Assembly: GCF_000429505.1 (NCBI RefSeq)
Contig: NZ_AUBZ01000030.1
Span: 1 to 60,703 of the forward strand
Direction of reading: 5' to 3'
DNA length: 60,703 bases
Source of the DNA: Aliagarivorans taiwanensis DSM 22990
GTDB taxonomy: Bacteria > Pseudomonadota > Gammaproteobacteria > Enterobacterales > Celerinatantimonadaceae
The position numbers and the translations under genes are program-made. Under the pieces are notes generated by a model. It was given only the letters and a program-made list of their open reading frames with translations, did not search any database and was not told the origin of the DNA. How positions within the stretch are numbered: position 1 is the stretch's first letter; every line of letters starts with the position of its first letter. Below are positions 39,378-48,852 of this stretch, piece after piece.

Positions 39378-40706
39378 TTACTTTATTTGGTTTAGTTCCT
39401 GAACCTTGTCCCAATCTTTGAGCTGGGCAAAGTTTCCCTTATCTAAGCGATAGATATAGCGGCCGTTATCCAATCGCTCAAAGAAGCGCTGCTGGATAAG
39501 CTCAGATGCTTGTACCCGCGCATCGCCCCAAACACCGTCTTGGCAGGTCTGGCCCAAGCGCACCGCCTCTTGGTTGCGCAAGTCGCAGCGCCAACCGGTC
39601 CAGGCATCCCAATGCATATTGATGTACGACACCGCTCGGATACTCTCTTGATGGCGTTCCAGGAACGCGAAGAACGGCTCGTACCACCCCTGCCAGATAT
39701 CCTCAGCAGAGACCGCTTGCAGATTCTCGATATGGCTGTTGGCATCAGGCTTATACTCGCCCTTCTCTATCCAGTAATACTTGGGGCTGGCTTCGGCGAC
39801 AAAGATCGGTTTGTTCTTACTCGCCAGATAATCGATGACGTTGTCTATCGCCAGGCTATTGCCTTCAGCGTCGACATCAGACAGTTGGCCAAAGCCCTCA
39901 GGCAAGCCACCCGCCGCTTTCTGGGTGGTTTCAGTTAGGCAATCACGCGGCTGAGAGAAGTAAGAGAACGCCACCCAATCAACGTGCTCGTCGCCGGGAT
40001 ACCACGCATCGTAGTCTTCGCCAAAGTAGGTGTTAGAGCGCTCCTGGAACGAACCATGACTGCCGTCCATAGCGGCACAGTAGGCCGCAATCTGCCACAC
40101 CCGGCTCACGTTGTAGGCTTGTTTCTCCTGGATAATTCGGCTGATAACTTGAAAGGCTTCGCGATACTTCTCAGGTGCATAGCCGTTCCAGTAACCATCG
40201 GCTTCGTACCCAATACGCAGCAGTACCGGGCGCTCCAAGGTTTTAAGGTTATCAATCAGGCGCTCCACATTTTTGATCGCACCAGGCTCTTCATTGGCAA
40301 TACGCACATAGGTCGATTTCATCCACAGACCAATTGCCAATGTCGCGTCGGGGTAATCTTGCACATAAGAAGGCAGATCCAGTGAACCGTGAGATTCGGG
40401 GAAGCGATGGAACACGCCGGTCAAATCGGCTGAAGCGTATGCGGTAACTGCCGCCGGCTCGACACCAGTATCAGCGACAAATTCATGCAGGGTATCGATA
40501 TCCTGCCCCATAAAGAACAGGGTCTTTCCGCTTGGAGGGGTGAAGCTAAAGTGCATAGCATCTGACTCACTGCTTGGCTGCGACGCAGCAGGCGCGTTAC
40601 CAGCTTGATCTGACGGCTCTGTACTCGCACAAGAGATCAATGCCAACGTAAGCGCTGCGCTAAACAACCCTGAGAGTGCCTTCCGTGATGTGTTATCGAT
40701 TCCCAT
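39378..40706 (-). CDS. GH26-like glycoside hydrolase, lipoprotein
   Basis: 442 aa. N-terminal signal with lipobox LISC at residues 23-26, so it is anchored by Cys26; a Ser/Ala/Pro-rich linker (about 27-50) follows. The TIM-barrel domain has FFMGQDIDTL near 65, VLLRIGYEADGYWNGY near 161-176 with the probable acid/base Glu168, and PIFVAEASPKYYW near 300 with the probable nucleophile Glu305. This pattern is closest to GH26-related enzymes (mannanases, beta-1,3-xylanases, mixed-linkage glucanases); the substrate cannot be read. GGAAAGAG precedes the ATG. Operator and tandem repeats lie upstream. It likely cuts polysaccharide outside the cytoplasm for the CUT1 importer nearby. Confidence 0.75.
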   Translation of the reverse strand: MGIDNTSRKALSGLFSAALTLALISCASTEPSDQAGNAPAASQPSSESDAMHFSFTPPSGKTLFFMGQDIDTLHEFVADTGVEPAAVTAYASADLTGVFHRFPESHGSLDLPSYVQDYPDATLAIGLWMKSTYVRIANEEPGAIKNVERLIDNLKTLERPVLLRIGYEADGYWNGYAPEKYREAFQVISRIIQEKQAYNVSRVWQIAAYCAAMDGSHGSFQERSNTYFGEDYDAWYPGDEHVDWVAFSYFSQPRDCLTETTQKAAGGLPEGFGQLSDVDAEGNSLAIDNVIDYLASKNKPIFVAEASPKYYWIEKGEYKPDANSHIENLQAVSAEDIWQGWYEPFFAFLERHQESIRAVSYINMHWDAWTGWRCDLRNQEAVRLGQTCQDGVWGDARVQASELIQQRFFERLDNGRYIYRLDKGNFAQLKDWDKVQELNQIK

Positions 40707-40720
40707 TACTCTTTCCGTAA

Positions 40721-40766
40721 CAAACTAGCCGTAAGCAAACTGGCCGCAATCAAACTGAGTCGCAAT
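40721..40766. repeat. Three tandem 15-16-bp repeats in the GH26-like leader
   Basis: CAAACTAGCCGTAAG, CAAACTGGCCGCAAT and CAAACTGAGTCGCAAT follow each other directly, ending 15 bp upstream of the GH26-like start codon. They share CAAACT and a trailing CGYAA. The spacing could reflect a protein-binding array or slippage. The repeats and the operator at 40868 are the only structures seen in the 373-bp gap 40707-41079, besides the ribosomal terminator. Confidence 0.6.
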
Positions 40767-40867
40767 AAATGCCAAGTTGTATCCAGCCTTGTGGTTCGCT
40801 GATTAATTGAACATAGGTTTTAGTTTAGCTTCCAAAATAATAACTTCTGTGAGGAGAAGCACAGAAA

Positions 40868-40881
40868 TGTAACCGGTTTCA
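40868..40881. promoter_or_regulatory. LacI-type operator upstream of the GH26-like gene
   Basis: TGTAACCGGTTTCA, identical over 14 bases to the phyH site. It lies 162 bp before the GH26-like ATG. A near palindrome with central CCGG fits a LacI-family dimer. Confidence 0.75.
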
Positions 40882-41030
40882 GGTAATGTTAGTGATACGT
40901 TAACAGCGGAGAGTTTAAGTCGATTACGTGGTGTATATCGTGCCTGATACCATAGAAACTGTGGGAAAACCAGGCATACCTACGATAAATATGTTGAAAG
41001 ACCAGCGATGACCTACTTAGCAAACAGGCA

Positions 41031-41058
41031 AAAAAAAGCCCCGCAGAGCGGGGCTTTT
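41031..41058 (-). terminator. Terminator after rpsQ, end of the S10 operon
   Basis: On the minus strand AAAAAGCCCCGC and GCGGGGC form a strong stem followed by seven T. It lies 20 bp after the rpsQ stop, where most gammaproteobacteria continue into rplN. Confidence 0.93.
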
Positions 41059-41079
41059 TCAAAATGCACGAAGCTTAAA

Positions 41080-41328
41080 TTAAGCTTTCACTACTACGTC
41101 AACCAGAGTCCAAGACTTGGTTTTAGACATAGGGCGACATTCTTTGATGCTTACTACATCGCCTTGAGCGGCGGTGTTGTTCTCATCATGAACGTGCAGT
41201 TTGGTAGTACGCTTGATGAATTTACCGTAAATTGGGTGCTTCACCTTACGCTCGATAGCAACAGTAATAGACTTGTCCATTTTGTCGCTAACAACTTTAC
41301 CTTGTAATGTACGGATAGTTTCGCTCAT
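41080..41328 (-). CDS. rpsQ: 30S ribosomal protein S17
   Basis: 82 aa; primary 16S rRNA binding protein with an OB fold. It shows [21 protein letters not shown] at the start, [20 protein letters not shown] and [16 protein letters not shown]. Start codon overlaps the rpmC stop by one base. It is the last gene of the S10 operon and is followed by a terminator. Confidence 0.98.
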   Translation of the reverse strand: MSETIRTLQGKVVSDKMDKSITVAIERKVKHPIYGKFIKRTTKLHVHDENNTAAQGDVVSIKECRPMSKTKSWTLVDVVVKA

Positions 41329-41519
41329 TACGCACCTGCCTTCTGATTCAGAATAGTTTTCACGCGCGCGATGTCGCGACGTACATTTTTAAGCAAATGT
41401 GTTTGGGCTAGCTGACCAGTGCTTGCTTGCATGCGCAGGTTGAATTGCTCACGTAGCAAGTTCAGAAGTTCAGCTTTTAGCTCTTCTACACTTTTATCTT
41501 TCAGTTCGTTCGCTTTCAT
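41328..41519 (-). CDS. rpmC: 50S ribosomal protein L29
   Basis: 63 aa, helical hairpin protein near the exit tunnel. [19 protein letters not shown] and [15 protein letters not shown] are typical. Overlaps rplP and rpsQ by one base at each end. Confidence 0.98.
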   Translation of the reverse strand: MKANELKDKSVEELKAELLNLLREQFNLRMQASTGQLAQTHLLKNVRRDIARVKTILNQKAGA

Positions 41520-41929
41520 TACATTACCGTCCGCGTTACAAAAGTAGTGCTAACTGGCAGTTTACGTGCCGCTAGCTCAAATGCTTCACGTGCAAGCTCT
41601 TCAGATACACCGTCCATCTCATACAGGACTTTGCCTGGCTGGATTTGGGCTACCCAGTACTCAACGTTACCCTTACCTTTACCCATACGAACCTCAAGAG
41701 GTTTCTCGGTAATTGGCTTGTCAGGGAATACGCGAATCCAGATCTTACCTTGACGCTTAATGTGACGAGTCATAGCACGACGCGCTGCTTCGATTTGACG
41801 AGCAGTCAGACGGCCACGGCCAGTCGCTTTAAGGCCGAAGTCACCGAAAGATACTTTTTGACCTTTCGCTAGACCGCGGTTACGACCAGTGTGTTGCTTA
41901 CGGAATTTAGTACGTTTTGGTTGTAGCAT
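41519..41929 (-). CDS. rplP: 50S ribosomal protein L16
   Basis: 136 aa, the standard length. Sits near the A and P tRNA sites. Begins [39 protein letters not shown] and [19 protein letters not shown] are conserved. The gene starts 11 bp after rpsC. Confidence 0.98.
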   Translation of the reverse strand: MLQPKRTKFRKQHTGRNRGLAKGQKVSFGDFGLKATGRGRLTARQIEAARRAMTRHIKRQGKIWIRVFPDKPITEKPLEVRMGKGKGNVEYWVAQIQPGKVLYEMDGVSEELAREAFELAARKLPVSTTFVTRTVM

Positions 41930-41940
41930 TCCCGTTTCTC

Positions 41941-42636
41941 CTATTTAGCGTTGCGCTTGTTGCGCTTAGGCTTAGCAGGAGCTTCAGGAGCAGCAGCTAC
42001 AGGCATACCGCCCAGGATTTCACCTTTGAAGATCCATACCTTAACGCCGATGATACCGTAGGTAGTCAACGCTTCTGAAGTTGCGTAATCGATGTCTGCA
42101 CGCAGAGTGTGTAGAGGCACACGGCCTTCACGGTACCACTCAGAACGCGCAATTTCAGCACCGCCCAAACGACCGCTAACTTCAACCTTGATACCTTTGG
42201 CACCCAGGCGCATAGCGTTTTGAACTGCGCGCTTCATCGCACGACGGAACATTACACGACGCTCTAGCTGGCTAGAGATAGAGTCGGCAACCAATTTAGC
42301 GTCAAGCTCTGGCTTACGTACTTCGGCAATGTTGATTTGCGCAGGTACGCCGGCAAGCTTGTTCACTTTTTGGCGAAGCTTTTCAACGTCTTCACCTTTC
42401 TTACCGATTACAACACCTGGACGAGCAGTGTGAATGGTCACACGGATGCTCTTCGCAGGACGTTCGATAGTAATGCGAGAAACAGAGGCGTTTTTCAGCT
42501 CTTTAGTAAGAAACTGACGCACTTTGAAATCGCTGTGCAGGTTATCTGCATATTCACCTTTATCGGCATACCAGGTGGAGTTCCATGGTTTAACGATACC
42601 TAGGCGAATACCATTAGGATGTACTTTCTGACCCAT
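41941..42636 (-). CDS. rpsC: 30S ribosomal protein S3
   Basis: 231 aa, lines the mRNA entry channel. [20 protein letters not shown] at the start and the KH-domain segment [18 protein letters not shown] near residue 73 identify it. The C-terminal tail is rich in Ala, Pro and Lys. TAGGAGATAAGC lies before the ATG. Confidence 0.98.
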   Translation of the reverse strand: MGQKVHPNGIRLGIVKPWNSTWYADKGEYADNLHSDFKVRQFLTKELKNASVSRITIERPAKSIRVTIHTARPGVVIGKKGEDVEKLRQKVNKLAGVPAQINIAEVRKPELDAKLVADSISSQLERRVMFRRAMKRAVQNAMRLGAKGIKVEVSGRLGGAEIARSEWYREGRVPLHTLRADIDYATSEALTTYGIIGVKVWIFKGEILGGMPVAAAPEAPAKPKRNKRNAK

Positions 42637-42646
42637 TGCTTATCTC

Positions 42647-42979
42647 CTAGCTATCAGATACAACCACAGTGATGTGGCTGGTACGCTTGATAATACGGTC
42701 GGCACGGCCTTTCGCACGTGGGCGAATGCGCTTCAGAGTTGGACCATCATCTACAAAGATTTTGGCAACTTTCAGCTCGTCGATGTCGGCGCCTTCGTTG
42801 TGCTCGGCATTAGCAATGGCAGACTCTAGTACTTTCTTAACTAGAGCAGCTGCTTTCTTGCTGCTGAATTGCAGAGTTACAAGTGCTTCTTCAACTTTCT
42901 GACCGCGGATCTGATCAGCAACCAAGCGAGCCTTTTGCGCAGAAGTGCGAGCAAAACGGTGTTTAGCTAAAGCTTCCAT
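42647..42979 (-). CDS. rplV: 50S ribosomal protein L22
   Basis: 110 aa from the second of two adjacent ATG codons, which is 6 bases from GGAG and gives the E. coli length. L22 lines the exit tunnel with a long beta hairpin; the tip segment is [20 protein letters not shown]. The frame opens one codon earlier at 42982. Confidence 0.97.
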   Translation of the reverse strand: MEALAKHRFARTSAQKARLVADQIRGQKVEEALVTLQFSSKKAAALVKKVLESAIANAEHNEGADIDELKVAKIFVDDGPTLKRIRPRAKGRADRIIKRTSHITVVVSDS

Positions 42980-42989
42980 CATCTACTCC

Positions 42990-43283
<294 letters not shown>

Positions 43284-44108
43284 TTATTTAGTACGACGAC
43301 GTACGATGTATTTATCAGTACGCTTGTTCTTACGAGTTTTGTAACCCTTGGTAGGTACACCCCAAGGAGTAACTGGGTGACGACCACCTGAGGTACGGCC
43401 TTCACCACCACCGTGTGGGTGGTCTACTGGGTTCATAACCACACCGCGAACGGTAGGACGAACACCGCGCCAGCGGTTAGCACCAGCTTTACCCAGCTTG
43501 CGTAGCATGTGCTCTGAGTTGCCCACTTCACCTAGGGTGGCGCGGCAATCAGCCAGAACTTTACGCATCTCGCCTGAACGCAGACGCAGGGTTACGTACG
43601 CACCGTCGCGAGCAACGATTTGAGCGTAAGCACCAGCAGAACGCGCTAGCTGTGCACCTTTACCAGGCTTCATCTCAACTGCGTGAACAGTAGAACCCAC
43701 TGGGATGTTGCGCATTGGCAGGGTGTTACCTACCTTGATTTCTGCATCAACACCAGACTGGATTGCATCACCAGCAGTCAGACCTTTAGGAGCCAGGATG
43801 TAACGACGCTCACCGTCTGCGTACAGTACAAGTGCAATGTGCGCGCTACGGTTTGGATCGTATTCCAGACGCTCAACCTTCGCAGGAATGCCGTCTTTGT
43901 TACGTTTGAAGTCAATCAAACGGTAGTGTTGCTTGTGACCACCACCGATGTGACGAACGGTAATGCGACCGTTGTTGTTACGACCACCAGACTTAGACTT
44001 GGTGTCCAACAGAGGCGCATAAGGCTTGCCTTTGTGCAGGTCTTTGTTAACCACTTTAACAACGTGGCGACGACCAGCAGAAGTAGGCTTACATTTTACA
44101 ATAGCCAT
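43284..44108 (-). CDS. rplB: 50S ribosomal protein L2
   Basis: 274 aa. Supports the peptidyl-transferase centre. [38 protein letters not shown] and the C-terminal [20 protein letters not shown] with the conserved histidine are all present. Confidence 0.98.
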   Translation of the reverse strand: MAIVKCKPTSAGRRHVVKVVNKDLHKGKPYAPLLDTKSKSGGRNNNGRITVRHIGGGHKQHYRLIDFKRNKDGIPAKVERLEYDPNRSAHIALVLYADGERRYILAPKGLTAGDAIQSGVDAEIKVGNTLPMRNIPVGSTVHAVEMKPGKGAQLARSAGAYAQIVARDGAYVTLRLRSGEMRKVLADCRATLGEVGNSEHMLRKLGKAGANRWRGVRPTVRGVVMNPVDHPHGGGEGRTSGGRHPVTPWGVPTKGYKTRKNKRTDKYIVRRRTK

Positions 44109-44123
44109 TATTCAGTACTCCCC

Positions 44124-44426
44124 TTATTCAGCGCCGCCAGCGAAGTCGATGTCTGCGCCTTCAGCCAAGGTCACATACGCCTTCTTCACGTCGTTACGAC
44201 GACCGAAACGAACACCGTGACGCTTGGTTTTACCCTTTTGGTTCAGGGTAGTAACGCCAACAACTTCAACTTCGAATAGTTTCTCTACCGCAGCTTTGAT
44301 TTCTGCTTTAGTTGCATCTTTTACAACTTTGAAAACCATAGTGTTATTGTTTTCAGCAGACATAGTGCTCTTTTCAGAGATATGTGGAGCTACTAGAACT
44401 TTCAACAAACGCTCTTCGCTGATCAT
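44124..44426 (-). CDS. rplW: 50S ribosomal protein L23
   Basis: 100 aa from the ATG at 44426, which overlaps the rplD stop (ATGA) and has GAGGAG upstream; the GTG 3 codons earlier is inside that site. [18 protein letters not shown] and the loop [20 protein letters not shown] mark L23, at the exit-tunnel rim where trigger factor docks. Confidence 0.97.
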   Translation of the reverse strand: MISEERLLKVLVAPHISEKSTMSAENNNTMVFKVVKDATKAEIKAAVEKLFEVEVVGVTTLNQKGKTKRHGVRFGRRNDVKKAYVTLAEGADIDFAGGAE

Positions 44427-45028
44427 GCTAACCACTCCTCAATTTGCTTAACTGCGTCTGCAGTTACCAACACTTTGTCAAAGGCGATCAAGCTTACTGG
44501 GTCGATACCAGCAACGTCACGAACGTCTACTTTGTAGAGGTTACGTGCGGCCAAGAACAGGTTCTCGTCAACTTCTGGAGTGATGATCAGAACGTCGTTC
44601 AGATCGTACTCTTTCAGCTTAGCAACCAGCTCTTTGGTCTTAGGTGCTTCTACTGCGAACTTCTCAACAGCGATCAGACGGTCTTGACGAACCAGCTCTG
44701 ACAGGATGCTGCGGATAGCGCCGCGGTACATTTTCTTGTTAACTTTCTGGCTGTGGTCCTGTGGACGAGCCGCGAAAGTTACGCCACCGCTGCGCCATAG
44801 AGGGCTGCGGATAGTACCAGCACGAGCACGGCCAGTACCTTTCTGACGCCATGGTTTCTTACCACCACCTGATACATCAGAACGAGTCTTTTGAGCGCGA
44901 GTACCTTGGCGTGCACCTGCAGCGTATGCAGTTACAACCTGGTGGATCAGCGCTTCGTTAAAGTCACGTCCGAAGGTAGTTTCGGAAACTTCAAGAGCGC
45001 TTTGCGCGTCTTTCAATACCAATTCCAT
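44423..45028 (-). CDS. rplD: 50S ribosomal protein L4
   Basis: 201 aa, as in E. coli. The tunnel loop with [20 protein letters not shown] and [20 protein letters not shown] is intact. In Enterobacteria and Vibrionaceae L4 also represses its own operon by binding the S10 leader; a suitable leader exists here at 46023-46206, so autoregulation is likely. Confidence 0.98.
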   Translation of the reverse strand: MELVLKDAQSALEVSETTFGRDFNEALIHQVVTAYAAGARQGTRAQKTRSDVSGGGKKPWRQKGTGRARAGTIRSPLWRSGGVTFAARPQDHSQKVNKKMYRGAIRSILSELVRQDRLIAVEKFAVEAPKTKELVAKLKEYDLNDVLIITPEVDENLFLAARNLYKVDVRDVAGIDPVSLIAFDKVLVTADAVKQIEEWLA

Positions 45029-45043
45029 TACTATCTCCTAACG

Positions 45044-45679
45044 TTACGCTTTAACAGCTGGCTTAACGATAACGTCACCGTTGGTTGCGCCTGGGACGGC
45101 ACCTTTAACCAAGATGAGGTTACGTTCAAGATCAACACGTACTACTTCAAGATTTTGAGTAGTTACGCGCTCAGCACCCATGTGGCCGGCCATCTTCTTG
45201 CCTTTGAATACTTTACCTGGGCTTTGGTTTTGACCAATAGAACCAGGAGCACGGTGGCTCAAAGAGTTACCGTGGGTAGCATCTTGGGTTTTAAAGTTCC
45301 AACGCTTAACGCCGCCTTGGAAACCTTTACCTTTAGAAGTGCCAGTAACGTCTACTAGTTTAACTTCGTTGAACAGATCAACTTTTAGCTCATCAGCTAC
45401 GTTGATTTGCTCACCTTCTCCGTCAGCAAGACGGAATTCCCACAGGCCACGGCCCGCTTCCACACCAGCTTTGGCAAATTGGCCAGCTTCTGGTTTGGTT
45501 ACGCGGTTCGCTTTTTTGGTGCCGGTGGTTACCTGAAGAGCACGGTAGCCATCGTTTTCCTCGTTGATTACACGAGTAACACGGTTTGGCTCACACTCGA
45601 TTACGGTAACTGGAATAGACACACCTTCTTCGGTGAAGATGCGGGTCATTCCAACTTTACGTCCGATTAGACCAATCAT
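45044..45679 (-). CDS. rplC: 50S ribosomal protein L3
   Basis: 211 aa. Begins [20 protein letters not shown]. The central [20 protein letters not shown] contains the glutamine that PrmB methylates in E. coli (by homology). Starts 31 bp after rpsJ. Confidence 0.98.
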   Translation of the reverse strand: MIGLIGRKVGMTRIFTEEGVSIPVTVIECEPNRVTRVINEENDGYRALQVTTGTKKANRVTKPEAGQFAKAGVEAGRGLWEFRLADGEGEQINVADELKVDLFNEVKLVDVTGTSKGKGFQGGVKRWNFKTQDATHGNSLSHRAPGSIGQNQSPGKVFKGKKMAGHMGAERVTTQNLEVVRVDLERNLILVKGAVPGATNGDVIVKPAVKA

Positions 45680-45710
45680 TGTAAAAACCTCTTATCGTTC
45701 AGACCTGGGA

Positions 45711-46102
<392 letters not shown>

Positions 46103-46212
46103 CGACGACAACATTTGCCTTCAAATCGAAGGCACTGTAATAAAAAGCAAGGTAGTTAGAAAACGCCTTTGCTTTTGCCCGGCGAACCGGGTGCTCTTAA
46201 GAGAGCTGCGAC

Positions 46213-46240
46213 ATTATACTCAGCCGCGCCTAGAACACAA
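46213..46240 (-). promoter_or_regulatory. Sigma-70 promoter of the S10 operon
   Basis: On the minus strand TTGTGT (46235-46240) and a perfect TATAAT (46213-46218) are 16 bases apart. Transcription from here gives a leader of about 184 nt. Confidence 0.75.
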
Positions 46241-46286
46241 CACTCCCCCACAAAAATCTGTATTATTTTTCGACAGCTCGAGGAAA

Positions 46287-46304
46287 CTTTGCGCTAGCAC
46301 AAAG
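46287..46304. promoter_or_regulatory. 18-bp palindrome in the rpsJ-kinase divergent region
   Basis: CTTTGCGCTAGCACAAAG is palindromic except one pair. It lies 87 bp before the kinase ATG and 47 bp upstream of the S10 promoter -35, so it could be an operator for either. The binding protein is unknown. Confidence 0.35.
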
Positions 46305-46390
46305 CTCGGTAAATTGGTGAGCCCCAGCTGCGGTAAGCGCTAACGCTTTGTTTTACACTGCTTTAATTATTCGTTTGTTGGTTTAGTTGT

Positions 46391-48268
46391 ATGGAAGAAG
46401 AACAAACATCCTGCTTATTAGTACTGAGTGAGCATCGGCTCGACCCCGGGCTGGCCAACAGTGCTGCCCCTTGGCATATGGTGCAGCATTCGCTGGCCTG
46501 CGATCACCAGCAGTTTGTTGAGTTAAACCAGCAACATCCGATTGCCTTATTACTGTTAGATCTGCGCGGCGCCGAGCTCGAGCAAACCCAATGGCTGTTC
46601 GAGCTGCTGCAAACCTTCCCCGGCGACCTGCCGGTGATTGCGCTGAGCGATCCCCAGCCCACTGCAGAACTACTAACCCTGCTGATCAATACTTCAAACC
46701 TGCAGCGCATCTTAAGTGAACCCGATTCCGGTCAGGTGCTGGATCTGGTTGAGCAATACTGGCCAAGCACTCGCACCAGCGATTCACAGCGCAAGCGTTG
46801 GCTGGAAGCGCGCCTTGCCGCTCAGGTCTCGCGCTTTCGTAGCGTATTCTTCGACTACACCACCATGGAAGACGAGCAGTTATCGGAGCGCTTTATCAGC
46901 GCCCTGTATCGCTTCTTTGAAGATAACGACGAGCATCACCTGTGTCGCCGCTATAGCCCCGACCACACCCTTACCGAAGAGGGTCAGGCCAACAACTTCC
47001 TGTGGTTTATCGCCAAGGGCGAAGTGGTGCTGCGCAAAGGCGAGTTGGAAGTGGCCCGCATGGGCGAGGGATCGATTGTTGGCGGTATGAGCTTTGTCAC
47101 CGGCGAGCGCGCCTTTACCACTGGCGTCACCTGCGACACCACCGATGTGATTAAGCTCGATCGCCCGACCTTTGCCAAGGTACTCGATTCCGACAGCGAG
47201 CTGCTGCCGATGTTCACCAACCTGCTGCTGCGGATGTTTAACCGCCGCCTGCAAAAGAGCATTCGCACCGAGGTTGAGCTACAAAACACCCTCAGCTCCC
47301 TCGACAGCGCCCATAGCCAGCTGATCGAGCAAGAGAAGATGGCAATGCTCGGCCAGCTGATTGCCGGGGTTGCCCATGAGCTGAATAACCCGGTGGCGGC
47401 GATCACCCGTGGCAGCGATACCATCTCCCAGCAGCTCCCGGCTCTACTAAATGGGTCAGTACCGGCCGATAGCGCCGAGCTAGGCATGAACATATTGCAG
47501 CACGCCCTGAGCACGCCGCCACTGTCGACCGCCGAGCTACGTCGCCGCGCCAAAGAGCATGGCGAACGCTACCCCAATGGCAGCGATGCCCGCCGCTTTG
47601 TCTCGATGAGTCTGGATAACGACATCCTGTGGCCCGGCGGCAAACCCGCGCGCAAACCGCTTAAGTCCGCCCAGCTCGATACCTTGGAACACTACCAACG
47701 GGTCGGCGGCTTCCTGCGTAACATCAGCGTCTGTAGCGAACGCATTGCAGGTTTGGTCAAACGCCTCAAGCACTACGCCGGACAAGACTCCGAGCGCCCA
47801 GTACAGGCGCAGATCAACGATGGCATCGCCGATACCTTGGCGATCATGGAAAACCGCCTCAAGCGCTATGAGTACGAATGCGAGCTGGGCCAGTTACCCG
47901 AGCTACACTGCTACCCCATCGCACTGCAACAGGTGTGGACCAACATCATAGCCAACGCCTTAGATGCGATGGAGGGCGGCGGTCAGCTACATATAGAAAG
48001 TCGTTACATCAGCGACCCTGAGCCAGTGATAGAGGTGGTATTCGCCGACAACGGCCCAGGCATTCCGCAGGAGATCCAACAACGCATCTTTGAGCTGAAC
48101 TTCACCACCAAACGGGAAGGAAACTTCGGCCTGGGAATTGGTCTAAGTGTTTGTCAGCAAATAATTAATCAACATGGCGGCACCATTAGTCTGGAATCTG
48201 AACCAGCGCATGGAACCCGCTTTACTATTCATTTACCCTTACAAGGAAACCCTCTTTCCCCGGAGTAA
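46391..48268 (+). CDS. Histidine kinase with pseudo-receiver and cNMP-binding-like domains
   Basis: 625 aa, no membrane segment, so cytoplasmic. Residues 1-125 look like a degenerate receiver (LLLLDLRG with Asp57, but no acidic pair at the N-terminus and no clear conserved Lys). Residues 165-290 resemble a cNMP-binding beta roll (FLWFIAKGEVVLRKGE, GEGSIVGGMSF). A helical HisKA region has the phospho-acceptor His329 in GVAHELNNP. A stretch of about 120 residues separates the H-box from the rest of the dimer helix. The ATPase domain has N-box NIIANALDAM (518-527), DNGPGIP (553-559) and GLGIGLS (580-586). It is followed after 5 bp by a receiver gene. Signal unknown; cyclic nucleotide binding is inferred. 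Confidence 0.85.
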   Translation: MEEEQTSCLLVLSEHRLDPGLANSAAPWHMVQHSLACDHQQFVELNQQHPIALLLLDLRGAELEQTQWLFELLQTFPGDLPVIALSDPQPTAELLTLLINTSNLQRILSEPDSGQVLDLVEQYWPSTRTSDSQRKRWLEARLAAQVSRFRSVFFDYTTMEDEQLSERFISALYRFFEDNDEHHLCRRYSPDHTLTEEGQANNFLWFIAKGEVVLRKGELEVARMGEGSIVGGMSFVTGERAFTTGVTCDTTDVIKLDRPTFAKVLDSDSELLPMFTNLLLRMFNRRLQKSIRTEVELQNTLSSLDSAHSQLIEQEKMAMLGQLIAGVAHELNNPVAAITRGSDTISQQLPALLNGSVPADSAELGMNILQHALSTPPLSTAELRRRAKEHGERYPNGSDARRFVSMSLDNDILWPGGKPARKPLKSAQLDTLEHYQRVGGFLRNISVCSERIAGLVKRLKHYAGQDSERPVQAQINDGIADTLAIMENRLKRYEYECELGQLPELHCYPIALQQVWTNIIANALDAMEGGGQLHIESRYISDPEPVIEVVFADNGPGIPQEIQQRIFELNFTTKREGNFGLGIGLSVCQQIINQHGGTISLESEPAHGTRFTIHLPLQGNPLSPE

Positions 48269-48273
48269 CTAGC

Positions 48274-48780
48274 ATGGAAAAATTATTAGTATTATGTGTC
48301 GACGACGAGCGCGAAGTGCTAGACAGTGTACTGAATGACTTGGCGCCACTGCGCGAACATTTCACCGTAGACGGCGCCGAGAATGTGGCTGAAGCCAAAT
48401 CGGTTATCGAAGACTACCTAAAAGAAGGCGGACAACTGGCCCTGATCCTGGCCGACCACATTATGCCGGTCGACTTGGGCATCGATTTTCTGATTGACCT
48501 GAACCAGCAAGAGTCCACGTTGGCGGCGAAGAAGATCCTGTTAACTGGCCAGGCCGAACTGCAAGACACCATTGCCGCTATCAACCGTGGCGGTCTGAAC
48601 TACTACCTAGCTAAGCCATGGTCTTCTGACGAGCTGCAACGCATCGTCAAAGACAAGCTGACCGACTATGTGCTAGAACACAGCAGCAACCCTCTGCCCT
48701 ATGCCTCAGTGCTGGATAGCGAGCGGATCTTCGGTGCCGTGAGTAAGGGGCGCTTGGACGTATCTAGCACCTCCATCTAG
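48274..48780 (+). CDS. Stand-alone response regulator receiver protein
   Basis: 168 aa. Receiver domain with Asp10-Asp11, phospho-acceptor Asp61 in LILADHIMP, Thr91 and Lys114 in YLAKPW. After residue 125 there is only a short tail (about 40 aa) with no DNA-binding or enzyme domain. It lies 5 bp downstream of the hybrid-like kinase and should be its partner; output is probably by protein-protein contact or phosphotransfer. A strong terminator follows. Similar receivers head the HD-GYP and adenylate cyclase proteins of marine bacteria, but here the output part is absent. Confidence 0.88.
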   Translation: MEKLLVLCVDDEREVLDSVLNDLAPLREHFTVDGAENVAEAKSVIEDYLKEGGQLALILADHIMPVDLGIDFLIDLNQQESTLAAKKILLTGQAELQDTIAAINRGGLNYYLAKPWSSDELQRIVKDKLTDYVLEHSSNPLPYASVLDSERIFGAVSKGRLDVSSTSI

Positions 48781-48796
48781 CGCCAGCTACATGAAT

Positions 48797-48830
48797 AAAA
48801 AAAGCCGCATCATCGGATGCGGCTTTTTTT
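48797..48830. terminator. Bidirectional terminator between kinase operon and argHA
   Basis: GCCGCATC and GATGCGGC form a stem with 4-base loop, flanked by seven A and seven T. It serves both converging operons. Confidence 0.93.
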
Positions 48831-48852
48831 ATGGGCTAGCTACAGGCTTTGC

